Notes under the pieces: generated by a model
What the model was told of the DNA's origin: nothing
What the model saw: the letters and a program-made list of their open reading frames with translations, nothing else
Databases searched by the model: none
Made by a program: the position numbers and the translations under genes
Shown here: positions 1 through 10,277 of the stretch, one piece after another
Position numbering within the stretch: position 1 is the first letter of the stretch
How the letters are laid out: the number at the start of each line of letters is the position of its first letter
NCBI GenBank assembly: GCA_028622995.1
Contig: JAJQJQ010000069.1
Span: forward strand, 124,001-188,000
Direction of reading: 5' to 3'
Length of the DNA: 64,000 nt
Source: Panagrolaimus kolymaensis
Taxonomy: Eukaryota > Nematoda > Chromadorea > Rhabditida > Panagrolaimidae

Positions 1-1078
1 CAAAAAATTTCTCTCTAACCTTTCTTTTTCGCAGAAATTTTATAACAAAAAAATGTTACAGTAATAAAAAAAAAATTTTGTTTATACATTTTTTTCGTAT
101 ATTTTTTCGAGCTACATAATTCATAAGATACATAGCATGCTTGATCTTTGAGTTTCCATTCATTTTTACATGACGAAACTGATCAACCAACCATAAATAT
201 TTTATCTCACAAATATTTAAAATTCAGTGTAAATTTTTTTTGGTGGCTTTAAAAAGTTATGACAAATTTCTTTTTATTTTTTATAAATCACATTATCCTC
301 CAACTTTTTTTTATATAAGGTAATTATTTTATTATTATTATTACTTTTTTTTTATTTGAGAGTTGTGGGCGCAAATACATTTATTAAATGATATTAATTT
401 TTATTTAGCATGAAAATATTATATTAAAAAATGTTTGGGTGGAAGAGAAAAGTTAAATAAATTTGTGGCACTTTTAGTTTTCAAACACAAAAGTTTTTTT
501 TTAGATGACTATTCGACAGATTTTGAGGGTACTTTGTGTTCAACAAAAAAAAAACAGTTACTTTGTGCAAATATAATTGTTTTAAGTAAAAAAATAAATT
601 AAATAATATTTTTGATTTAATTTTTATGAACATATGTGCTTGTTAGATAATTGAGTTTTACAAACACATTATATTTTTTTTGCTTTATAAAATGAATGCC
701 ATTCAAATATAAAGTGTTTATTTATTATTCTGACATTTGTAAGTTCACGAGCGCTCCAGGTGGCGGTGGATACTTTAATACTCTAAATTCGCTGCTTTAA
801 AAATATTGTAGAATATGAATAAAGGCTTGAACAGAAAGTCAAGTGTTTTTAAATTTTCCACGCTTTATTTAGGCTTGTTTTAGTTAGTAAAACTTAAATA
901 TTCTAAAACTAAGAAAACAGTTTATTTTTATTTTTAAACCAAAAAGTTTTAAAACGATTTTGTTTGAAAAAAAAACTCGTAGTAATTTGCAGTCATGGAA
1001 TTTCCTGTAAATTTTTTTCTATGATGACTCAATTTTTTAATCTCTTTAAAATTTGGAAAATTCATAGTTTTGATTTCT
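1..1078. other. AT-rich sequence without a recognised gene
   Basis: Long A and T runs with stops in all frames. The only compositional exception is a short less AT-rich patch near 748-775. I see no splice-consistent coding segment and no RNA gene here. Confidence 0.6.
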
Positions 1079-1082
1079 TTAA

Positions 1083-1273
1083 AGGGACATAGCTATTTCA
1101 TGCCTTTTTTGAAATTTCGTTTGCGGGCACTGAAAGTTACACTTGGTAAGGCGCGTGTTTGAATTACCGTGTAAGACAGAAGTGACACGGTAATTCAAAC
1201 ACGCGCCGCCCCGACTGTTCCTATCAGCCCCAGTATCGAAATTTTTGAAAAGGCATGAAATAGCTATGTCCCT
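1083..1273. mobile_element. TTAA-flanked fold-back MITE (piggyBac-type)
   Basis: A 191-bp non-coding element begins AGGGACATAGCTATTTCATG and ends with its inverted copy; the terminal inverted repeats agree for about 26 bp and then decay. It is flanked on both sides by TTAA (1079-1082 and 1274-1277). Duplicated TTAA targets are the hallmark of piggyBac-family transposition, so this looks like a non-autonomous derivative. No transposase is present. Assignment to piggyBac rests on the TTAA target and terminal inverted repeats only. Confidence 0.75.
1150..1207. repeat. Perfect 23-bp internal palindrome of the MITE
   Basis: Positions 1150-1172 are perfectly complementary to 1185-1207, with a 12-nt loop (1173-1184). 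The arms are much less AT-rich than their surroundings and contain GCGCGTGTTTGAATTACC. This is a second inverted repeat nested inside the terminal ones, so a single strand could fold into a long hairpin. Confidence 0.9.
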
Positions 1274-1277
1274 TTAA

Positions 1278-3299
1278 TTGCTTTTCTGATATTTTTAAAG
1301 CCGTAAAACTTTTGGGATTCATAAACATTTGTAGATCTTCATTTTTTAAAACAGATGTTTTTTTATTCCCTTTAAAAAACTTTAAAATCACCATTGAAGT
1401 AATTAATTTTTTTCAAACCTCCTTTAATATTATTTTAATGATTAATCTTCTGATAATAATATAGTTTTTTTATATTTGTGATTACACATTCGAGCTTATC
1501 ATGTTTCCAACTTTTTAAATTTTATTATAACCAAATTTTTATTTTTTAAAAATCAGTAATAATCAAAAGAGATTTATTTCATTATCAAATAAAATAAAAG
1601 TGACCGTAATCTACCAAAAAAGCTTCTAAAAATAAATTTAATAAAAATGCTCGGATGCCTAAAGTTAGTTAATCTTTGGAATTACAATTTTTGGTTTAGA
1701 CAAGACAGACTATCTATAAACTTAGGTTTAAGACCAACAAATTTTTTATAACAAAAACTTGACACATTTTTTTTTATTTTTTATTTTTTGCAACACTTTT
1801 ATTTCATTAGCTAAACTTCTTTTTTTACTAACAACTCTAAAACAACAACAAAAAACATAGCAAATTTCAAAAAGTTGACGTTATCTCTATTTCTTTTCTT
1901 TTTTTAAACATTATTTTCTTAGAAATTTTTTTTATTTTCGCGTCTTTCCTGAGCTCATCCTTCTTTTTCTTTTGCTTCGCTTCACTTTTTTTTTAAAAAT
2001 AAAAATCCAATTCATTTTTTCATTTTTTTTTTGCTGCCGTTTGTTACTCTTCCAAATATGCCAAAATGAGAAAAAAGTATTTCGATGGCCTTATCCGTCT
2101 TTTTCCTTTTCCTACTACACCTCCTTCGTTTTTTTGTTGTGGTTGTCATTCCTACTTTTTCAAAATATAGCAGGCGGAGCTTCGAATCGAAAGTAAACCT
2201 AAAAGAGTTTTTTTGTTTGACGATGGTAAGTAACGTAAAACAAAATAAGAAAAATGAATACATAATTTTTGAGTTGTTTCAAACAAAAAAAAAACTAAAA
2301 AATTTTTTTGACTTTTCGACCTTTATTTTTTTTTGTTTCATCATTCTCAAATTTCCTCTCTCCTTTTTTATGAATTATGACCTCTGAATTTTTTATTTGA
2401 ATATGAATTCCATGCTTCCATACGTTTTTTTTTTTCGGAAGAACAACGTATTGCTTTAGTTCTTTAAATTTTGAGTCATTAATCAAATAAAATTTTATAA
2501 CATTTTCTATTTTATTTTATTTTATTTTTTCTTGTGGTTATGGATACCATTTATCTTCTTTTCTTTTTTTTGAAATTAAATGATTAATATTCTGAAATAT
2601 AACAATTCTGAATCATCGTCATTTGTGATAGTTAGTTCTTTGAAGGCTAGACTTTCATTATTTTTATTTATAAAAAATTTTTTTAAAGTTTACGATAAAA
2701 TGGAATTATTTTTTTGAATCAAAAATAAGAATGTCATGTTTTTTTTTTTAAATTAACGATTATGTGTCTCTTGTAGCTTTCTTTGGGAGACGTTCTTTTT
2801 TAATTAATTAATTGATAAAAATGGCCCAATTTTTGTTTAAATAAGTTTAAAAAATTATTTACTTTTTTACATCATCGCTCAGATTTCTATTAAATTTCCA
2901 TGAACGCCAATTTTGCAATTTCTCTTTGATCCAACAAACTAAACTATTCCAAGAAAACCCATTCAAAAAAGATTTTAAACCTTGACGCATTCTTTTCTTC
3001 TTCTTTTCTTTCTTTCAACCTACCTTTCAAACTAAATTTCTTGGAAGCTCTCCTCCCCAAAAATTTTTACAAAGACATTCTTCCCCTTCTTTTTTTGCAG
3101 ATGAACAACGAGGGAGGGTCAAATAATAATAGCAACAACGATGACGCCTCTCGTTTTTTTGTCCATTGTTATTTATCGCGACGTGTTTCAAACTTCCGAA
3201 ACATATTATTTTTTTCCTTTATATTTTTTATATATAAATTATGCCAAATTTATTATAGGTAACACACTTTCTTTTTTTCTTCTTCCGCCAGTGTAAACA
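1278..3299. other. AT-rich region upstream of the flp-5-like gene
   Basis: Homopolymer-rich sequence. The short open frames in 1.97-2.49 kb and 3.04-3.26 kb are made of Phe, Lys, Ser and Asn from T and A runs and show no family features. The part nearest 3300 presumably holds the neuropeptide gene promoter and 5' leader. A polypyrimidine tract followed by CCGCCAG just before 3293 could be a trans-splice acceptor, 7 nt ahead of the start codon. Confidence 0.5.
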
Positions 3300-6200
3300 A
3301 TGGCTATCACATCTTCATCATCTAATTCTTCTTCGCCACTTAAATGCATAATTAAAAAATGGTCATCAGTAATATTTTTTGTTTTATTATCTATTTGTTT
3401 AATGATTGAATGCGATGCTCAAAAGTTAGTTTTTTATTTTCTTTATAGGAACAATTTTTTTATAAATTGAAAAATATGGTTTTGCAAAATAGAAAATTCC
3501 AAATTTAATAATTAACCAAAATTTCTTTTCGATACATGTTTTTATATTTAAAATTTCATTAACCAGGATTCTTTGCAAATGAGTTATAAAAAAATGAATG
3601 AATAACCAATGTTTAAAAAGAGCTTGAAATTGAAGTTATTGTTATTTAAAAAAAGCCACCAATAATAACACCTTCTTTCTGCACGCAATCTTAATTAAGA
3701 ACAATTCAAACTAAATTCCAAAGCAACGCCATTCTTTCTTTTGATTTTCAGCTTTAATAAGCTTTGACGTTGTTTGTTTATTTATTTCTTCCGCCATTCA
3801 TTCATAAATATTTTTTTATAAGGATGAAATCACTTTTTTTAAATATTTATTAGTTTGCAAAATAACGACATCCTCTTCCAAAACACAGTCAGTTTCTCCC
3901 ATTTTCTTTTCCTAATAACTTTAATTTTATTTTTTGCAAGAGAAAAGAAAGAAAATATGGGCCTCCATTTTTATGCCTTCCTAGAAACAAGAGACACTAA
4001 CTTCTAAAAAATAACTTATTTTTTAACAAACTTTTTTATGGTCATCATCGACAAAAAAAAACTAATAACGTCAAAGAAAAAAATACTTTTCTTCCTTTTC
4101 AAAAAAGAGGGCCATAAAAAGTTTTTTTGTTGTTGAAACAAACTCATTTTCTTTTTCTAATTACTTCTGTTATTTTGTTGGGTTCATTAGCTTTCTTTTT
4201 GTTTTATAAATTTTTAAAAGTTAGTGGAAGCAAGTGTTTTTCTTATTTGCTCCATTTTTAATTGAAGCTTATGGAAGTAGCTCTTTTTTTGTTTTGTTCT
4301 TTTAAAGTAAAAACAATGGAATTAAAAGCAAAGATGAAAGAAAAAACATAGTTGGTGGCCGCCAAGTAATGATGGTCAGTTTTTTATAAAGGCAAAATGA
4401 AGCTAATTTCGGAAACTAAAAAGCTTTTTATTTTTTATATTTTCTTTGAACCGTGCAAATCAAGCCATTAACAGAAAACAAAAAAACGTCAAACCCTCTT
4501 TGAAAATGAAAAAGACTGCCACGCATTTTAAAATTATGTAATTTTGCTTGTAACTCGAAATCTTAAAAATAAAAGTTTTTATTGAATCTTGAAACTACAC
4601 TTTTTACAAAATAAATTAATTTCCTTTATTTTTGGAAAATTACCATTTCAAAACTTTTATTGTTTTTAATCTATAAACAACTACTTTTATAATTTATTAT
4701 TACTTTATCAAAACAATAATAAATAAATCATTATGTTTTTTTTATTTTTAGCCTTGAACGTGGAGTTCGTGCGCCCAAAGCTAAATTCATCCGATTTGGT
4801 CGTGCCATGGGTGGAGGAGGACAGAAATTTATTCGTTTTGGCAGAAATTCATGGGTAAGTTGTTGTTCTTCACATATTTTTTATTTTCCACATTAAACAC
4901 TGAAATAATAATAAAAAAACGGAAGCCAAAAATAAAAAAGTATTTTTAAACTTTTTACGAGAAAAAAAAACAAATAACCTTAAATAATCATGTGTTGTTA
5001 TTTTTTGGTTGGAACTAAAATTAAAATTTTAATATTAAATTCATTTTTTTGTTTTTTACTTTTACTACTTACTTTTTCGACATAAAAAAATTTCAAAATG
5101 CACTGGTAGCTAAAATTAAAGTTTACATTTGAGATATAATTTTCGTGTCAAAGCTTTATGTTATTGCAATTTTGATGATCGTATGCTTTTTTCGCCATAA
5201 TTTACTGTCATAACTGTTCTCTTTTTTTGGGGCGTTCAAAATACACATTTCAAACCCGCGAAATTTAGCAAATTCCGTCAGTTTCTATTGCTTTGTTCTT
5301 TAATATTTAAACAAAAAATACCGGAACCTCCTCAAACTTTTTAAGTTTCTAAGTTCCCAAAAAAAAAAGTCATGGAATGACAAATTTTTATTTTAGTTTT
5401 TTTATTTGCATTTATAATATGGTACTTTTTTTACTTTACTTCTTCTTTTTTGTGATGGGAAAAAATAGTAGCAATTTAAAAAACTTTAAATGTGTTTTTT
5501 TAAATATGAAACAAAGTTACTTTTTTATCCACAAAAAAAATATGTGGATGTCATTTTGCTGAACCAACCGAAAAAAAGGGCAAAATAAAAAAGTGACGCT
5601 ATTGTTGTTCTTCAAAAAAAAAGAAGGATGTGCCAGGTTATCGAACATGTGAGAAAGAAGGAAAGCTATGACTCGAAGGGGTGAAGGATTATGTTTTTAT
5701 ATTTAAAAAAATGCGGAAGTTTTCTTTTTGTTTAATTATAATGACTTCCACGTTCCTTCCATTTTTCTTTGTCTTCCAAAAAAAAAAAGAGAAGAGAATA
5801 ATTAATTTCATAAAATTACGTTCAAAGCGAGTCGGTTAAAAAAATGACAGAAATAATATTAAAATTATTTAAAATGGGTTTTTGATGTTTATGAAGGAAA
5901 TTGATGCATTGATGAAAAAAGCAGCCGAAATATTGTGGGCAACATAAAGTTATTATATTTTTTTTGCTATAAAAAAGTTCCAAAATTTTAATAAACTGTT
6001 TCAACAAACCAAAAGAGCCATAGAAAAATTAGCTTTGTCTCTTTCTTCCATTTTTTTTTAATTAACAGAAAAAATTTAAGACTAAATTAGTAAAATTCCC
6101 CAGAAAGGAGTTTCAATCTTTTAAAAAAAGTTAAACCTTTGGTATTTTTTGCTCGAATAAAATTCCATTTAATCATTTCTTTAAAAACTTTCAAATAAAA

Positions 6201-7246
6201 AAACAACTTTTTTATTTTTTCATTCATAAAAAAAATGCCGGCGAAGAAGAGAACGACCGAAATAATTTTATTATTATCTTATGAATAATCTTTTTTATTT
6301 TTTAAAAAGCCTGAATTAGACACTTTATTTTTTTCATGATGAATAAATAAAATAATAATAATTCGTAATGATACTGCCTACTTTATTTATATGAATTAGG
6401 CGTTCGTAGTATTTTGAGGATTTCTGAGAAATGAAAAATTACACACAAAAAAACTTTGTGGTTTTAGATCATTTTTGATTTTCAAATTAGATATCGCTTT
6501 CTTCAAAAAAATTTTACCCTTCGCGATTTTATTTATTCATTATCACTAACGGCAAAAAACAAATCCGGTGTCTGCTTCACGAAACTAGAAAGATAATTTC
6601 TGCTCGATGAAGCAAAAAACAATGTTGAAAAAAACAACATTGAAATTTTTTCCTCGTATCAGCCACGAATTTCGGTGCCGGATATTTAATAAAGCGATAA
6701 TACTTTTTTTGCTGCTTTTTTGAGGCTTTTCTGATACTTGGAAATACATAAAATTTACTACTGCCTGTAAAAAAAATTACCCTTGCAGATAAAAAAACAA
6801 ATTTTAGACTTTTAAATTTGATAAAAATATTTTTGAGAGGGCAGTTGAGGGACCTCGAATGTGTGTGTATGCGTGTTGTGAAAATAAATATAACATCATC
6901 ATTTGAAGAAAATAAAATAACTAAATCTAACGTTTGTCTAAAAAAAATTGGGTGCCAAAAAAAGTAATATTTAAATGTGCATTAAAAAATAAAAGGCACG
7001 TAAGAAAGAAAAATTTAAAGGTTAAACAAACAAACAAGCAAAAAATAAATCAACCTAAAAAGAAGCAAACATTAAACTACAGTGCCCTGCATTAAAATTC
7101 CATTCCATATAACTAAAAAAATTATTTTTTAGGATTATGATCCAGAAGTGGAAAATTCATTAGATTTGGAAGAATCAGTTTATGATCAACCTAGTTCGTA
7201 TCGATTTTATAAACGAGGCGGACAAAAATTTATTCGATTTGGTTGA
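3300..7246 (+). CDS. flp-5: FMRFamide-like neuropeptide precursor, flp-5-like
   Basis: Three exons, 3300-3424, 4752-4854 and 7133-7246, encode 113 residues. An N-terminal signal peptide (hydrophobic core around residues 20-35, ending near ECDAQ) targets it to the secretory pathway. Three amidation-ready copies follow: APKAKFIRFG, AMGGGGQKFIRFG and GGQKFIRFG. The first two are bounded by single arginines; the last follows KR and ends on its glycine directly before the stop codon, so it needs no downstream cleavage. FLP-5 precursors in nematodes carry KFIRFamide peptides, which is the basis for the name. An acidic spacer (DYDPEVENSLDLEE) separates copies two and three. Introns of 1.3 and 2.3 kb are very long compared with those of neighbouring genes; I see no exon in them, only homopolymer-rich sequence. 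Expected role: neuromodulator released from neurons. Confidence 0.88.
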
Positions 7247-7588
7247 AAAACTAAAAAAATCAAAAATTTATTTTGGCAACCATCAAACAATTTTTTTTAT
7301 TTAATTAGAACAATAAGAAACAAAAAATTTGCGGACTTTTTTATAGTATTATTATTATGTTATATGGATAAACAACAGCAACAGCAGCGGCATCATCTTC
7401 ACCAACACCTAATCAATTTTTCCCTTCTCTTCTTTTTTTAATTCACCTTTCCGTCTTCAATTTTTTCTTTCTTTTGTATATCACTGTTTTTTTTTGCTTA
7501 TAATTATTTCAATTAATTATATTATTTTCTTTTTAAAAATAAATTATAATGCTGTGTTAAAAGTTTTTTTCCCATTGAATCTGTTAAG
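7247..7588. other. 3' flank of the flp-5-like gene
   Basis: AT-rich sequence with a CAG-rich patch around 7376-7390. An AATAAA hexamer in the context AAAAATAAATTATAATG near 7537-7543 is a plausible polyadenylation signal for the neuropeptide gene. No other feature seen. Confidence 0.45.
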
Positions 7589-8095
7589 GCACGAGTCTGC
7601 ACAAACTGAAGCCCAAGCGTTATCATCGAGTATGTCTCCTCCTGATGGTATAGCTAAAATTTTATGAATGATCATTCATTTACAAGATATTAAATATTTA
7701 CATACATAAGTACCTTCATTACGTGCCAAGCTATATGCTTATAGGCTAATAAAAGCGGAGCAACAAAGAGAAGATAATCTAAAGAAGCTAAATTCGGTGT
7801 ATCCTTCCATAAACCGCATTAACAAGTGTGTGAGTGACTTTGCTTGTTTATTTAACTCGCGTTGATCGTCATTTTTATATTACCCGGTAATGTTGAATTG
7901 ATGATTAGAACATGTTTCTTGATATTATTTGGTTATAAGTCTCCTTATTGATTGATGGAGGAATTGGGTGTAAAAGTGTCTGTAGTTGTTTGTGCCAAGT
8001 CACGCCTGTCTTGCAAGGACTTGCCTTTCATAAGGTTTAACTGTATCCTTCATGCCTTTTCCATTAGCTTGTCGCAGTTTCCCCAACAAATGAAT
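7589..8095 (+). other. Coding-like, less AT-rich island; possible small gene or relic
   Basis: This stretch is clearly richer in G and C than its surroundings. On the plus strand ATG at 7632 opens MSPPD, and a 63-nt intron (GTATAG...CATAAG, 7648-7710) joins it in frame to 7711-7829. The second segment contains SLRAKLYAYRLIKAEQQ and NLKKLNSVYPSINRINK and ends at a GTGAGT donor. The upstream frame stays open back through HESAQTEAQALSSS. I could not find a convincing continuation. On the minus strand, 7995-8120 also reads in a protein-like way (LLGKLRQANGKGMKDTVKPY) up to a stop. I do not recognise either reading. It may be a small gene, a pseudogene or a transposon remnant. Confidence 0.3.
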
Positions 8096-8365
8096 ACGTA
8101 AAATAACAGCAATGAATACCGTTCAACAAAAAAAAAAGAAGAAGAAAACACAAAACATAAATAAGTCTTACCTACCCATAATTGTCCAATAATTGGGATT
8201 TAGAAAATTAGAAATTTTTTGTTTTGGAATGAATTTACCATTTCACAGTATTCATCCACGATGTCTTCCAGTGGTTTTTACTGCCAAATTGCTTTAACAT
8301 GTTTGTTTGCAAAAATAAAATTAATCAAAACATCATAAAAGTATCAAAAATCACATTTATTTATA

Positions 8366-8667
8366 TCAAGATTTTTGCCATTCAATTAAAATACAAATAA
8401 AAGCACTAATAACAAAACATAAAAATATTGTTAGAATACCAAAGATTGCATAAAGTTGAGGTGGAAAAAATGATAAAATTATGTTATTCTTTGGAACAAA
8501 TGGCTAAAAAACAAGGCATAACTATAAAAAACGACATTAAAAACCAAACTTACAGTAAGTAATAACCATGAAATGAGATATCCACAACCAATGACCGAAG
8601 CAGCTAATAATATTCGAGCTAAAAAATTCATTGAAATCCAGCCTTTCTTAGTTTCTGATATTTCCAT
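8366..8667 (-). CDS. dpm-2: DPM2-like regulatory subunit of dolichol-phosphate-mannose synthase
   Basis: Two exons read on the minus strand (8554-8667, then 8366-8503) with a 50-nt intron give an 83-residue protein, the usual DPM2 length (human 84). It has two hydrophobic segments (about residues 14-40 and 52-77) separated by a short loop with PFVPKNNIILSFFPPQLYA, which matches the DPM2 pattern of a proline-ending first helix and an F-x-P-x-x-Y-A entry into the second. DPM2 is an ER membrane protein that stabilises the catalytic subunit making dolichol-phosphate-mannose for N-glycans, GPI anchors and O-mannosylation. The start is the ATG at 8667, 4 nt after a splice acceptor; a longer reading would need a non-ATG start. 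It lies 239 bp after the RPAP2 stop on the same strand, consistent with an operon. Confidence 0.78.
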
Positions 8668-8671
8668 TCTT

Positions 8672-8673
8672 CT
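8672..8673 (-). promoter_or_regulatory. Candidate trans-splice acceptor for DPM2
   Basis: Read on the minus strand, TTGTTTAG is followed by AAGA and the start codon. A 3' splice site with no usable upstream coding exon, immediately before an ATG, is the signature of spliced-leader addition. Confidence 0.5.
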
Positions 8674-8906
8674 AAACAATGATGGTTTACATACTTAATA
8701 ACCTCCTTTAGACCAAAAACAAAACATCCTATAAGGCAACCCAAACCCATAAAACAAAAACAAAAAACAAGAGTCACGTAAATTCATTTTTATTTATAAC
8801 AAAATTTTTGCAAACAAACAAATAATTACATGACAGAAAAAATATAACATAAAAAATTAGTACCAGTAATAGCATAAAGTGAAAGTGTGAGAAAATAATA
8901 TACATG

Positions 8907-10001
8907 TTATTCTTTGGACACTTTGGCTGCTTCCTTCTTCTCCATTCGATGAGGTTCAACAATGATGGGAGCCTTCTTTTGATTTTCTTTAGAATTTTTA
9001 CCATATTTTGATCGAAGTTTTTCAAGTTTTTGTTCCATTGTTTCTTTATCCATTTTCATTTGTGATGTAGAGGAATCAGTTTTTTCTTTTGAGTTCCTTG
9101 TATTAACTGAAGACGACGACGACGACGTATTTTTCGTTGATACTAAAGAATGAATACTCGATAAAAACAGCTTATCATCCAAATCCATAGCCTGAAAAAC
9201 GTTCATTTAGTAAAGAAATTATCGCCGCTACAATATTTAAACTCTTACTGCTTTGTCGGTCTTCTCTTGATCATCATCATGATCTTCGTTTTCACTATCA
9301 GATGCAGCAACTTGTCCTAGATGAAGATCAGCTAATTGTACAATAAGTTTATCAGGAACATATTCAATTTTGTTTTCATTCTCTTCCTCTTTATCCGTAT
9401 TGCTTGTTTTAGGTTGTTGAAACGATGAATTTTGTGATGGATTTAGATCATACTGCTTGCCTAAAAAACACATCATGATAAGCCAGCATTAAAAGATAAA
9501 AATATGCACAAACTTTGACGTTCACCCATGATCCATAAAGGTAATTCAGCTAATTGCTCTTGTAAATGTTCACTTTTTTGATAACATATTGTCGAACAAA
9601 ATTTTTCACGATCAGTAAAATTTTCATAAACCTTTTTCTTATTTTGATCCAATTTGTATTGTTGAGTACGTTTAACAATGATATCGTTATCACATAATGG
9701 CCATCCGCATAATCGTCCAATGAATCTTTCTTCCACTACTTCTTTCCATGAATTTGTATCCAATATATCCAACTAAAAGCATTTCAAAATTAATGACATT
9801 TTGCTTTAAACAATAACAACAAAAACTTACCACTGATAAAAGTTTGTCTTCCTCAACGGTATCAGCAAGAGATTCAATAGCAGCAAAAACAGTTTTACGT
9901 CGTTGTTCTTCTAGATGCTTTTTAGCTTTCTCCTTTTCAAGTTGTTGCTTCGAAGCTTCTTCTTCTAATATCTTTTTAATTACACGAGCGGATGACGCCA
10001 T
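8907..10001 (-). CDS. rpap-2: RPAP2/Rtr1-family RNA polymerase II CTD phosphatase
   Basis: Four exons (9831-10001, 9514-9772, 9249-9460, 8907-9191) encode 308 residues. Residues 1-57 form a charged helix. Residues 58-125 hold the RPAP2/Rtr1 zinc-binding core: C79-G-W-P-L-C84 and C116-S-T-I-C120, the arrangement that defines this atypical CTD phosphatase family. The remainder is acidic and serine-rich (EDHDDDQEKTDK, a run of six serines) and ends in a basic coiled segment. RPAP2 homologues dephosphorylate Ser5 of the RNA polymerase II C-terminal repeats and help import the polymerase. Introns are 53-58 nt. Minus-strand neighbours eIF3d (276 bp upstream) and DPM2 (239 bp downstream) suggest co-transcription. 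Family assignment is confident; enzymatic activity is inferred. Confidence 0.85.
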
Positions 10002-10012
10002 ATTTCTGTTAA

Positions 10013-10014
10013 CT
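10013..10014 (-). promoter_or_regulatory. Candidate trans-splice acceptor for RPAP2
   Basis: On the minus strand TTTTCTTAG lies 11 nt before the ATG at 10001, in the 276-bp gap after the eIF3d stop. This is the spacing expected for a downstream operon gene receiving a spliced leader. Confidence 0.5.
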
Positions 10015-10277
10015 AAGAAAATTGAGATAAGAAAAGTCAGAAATGAGGAAGAAAAATATTTCAAGGATAATCCTTTTCACGAAGATGGGACAAAAAAAGT
10101 GGAAAAAATAAGCTTTATTAGTTACTAAAACACCATGAGGAATATGGTAATCAATCACAATAAGAAAGAAGCAGAGTTAACATTAAATTACTTTTATTTC
10201 TTCAAAAACAATAAACTTAAGACATGCCAACAAACAAAATACAATAAAATTATAAAACCCATTATAAAAAATGATAA

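Noticed and set aside
1972..2486. Cluster of 60-100 codon open frames in the left flank
   Set aside because: Phe/Lys/Ser/Asn strings from A and T runs, on both strands, without splice context or family features.
6550..6690. Possible second small inverted-repeat element in the flp-5 intron
   Set aside because: ATCCGG and CCGGAT ends and a small AATGTTG/CAACATT hairpin are present, but the terminal repeats match poorly and no target duplication is visible.
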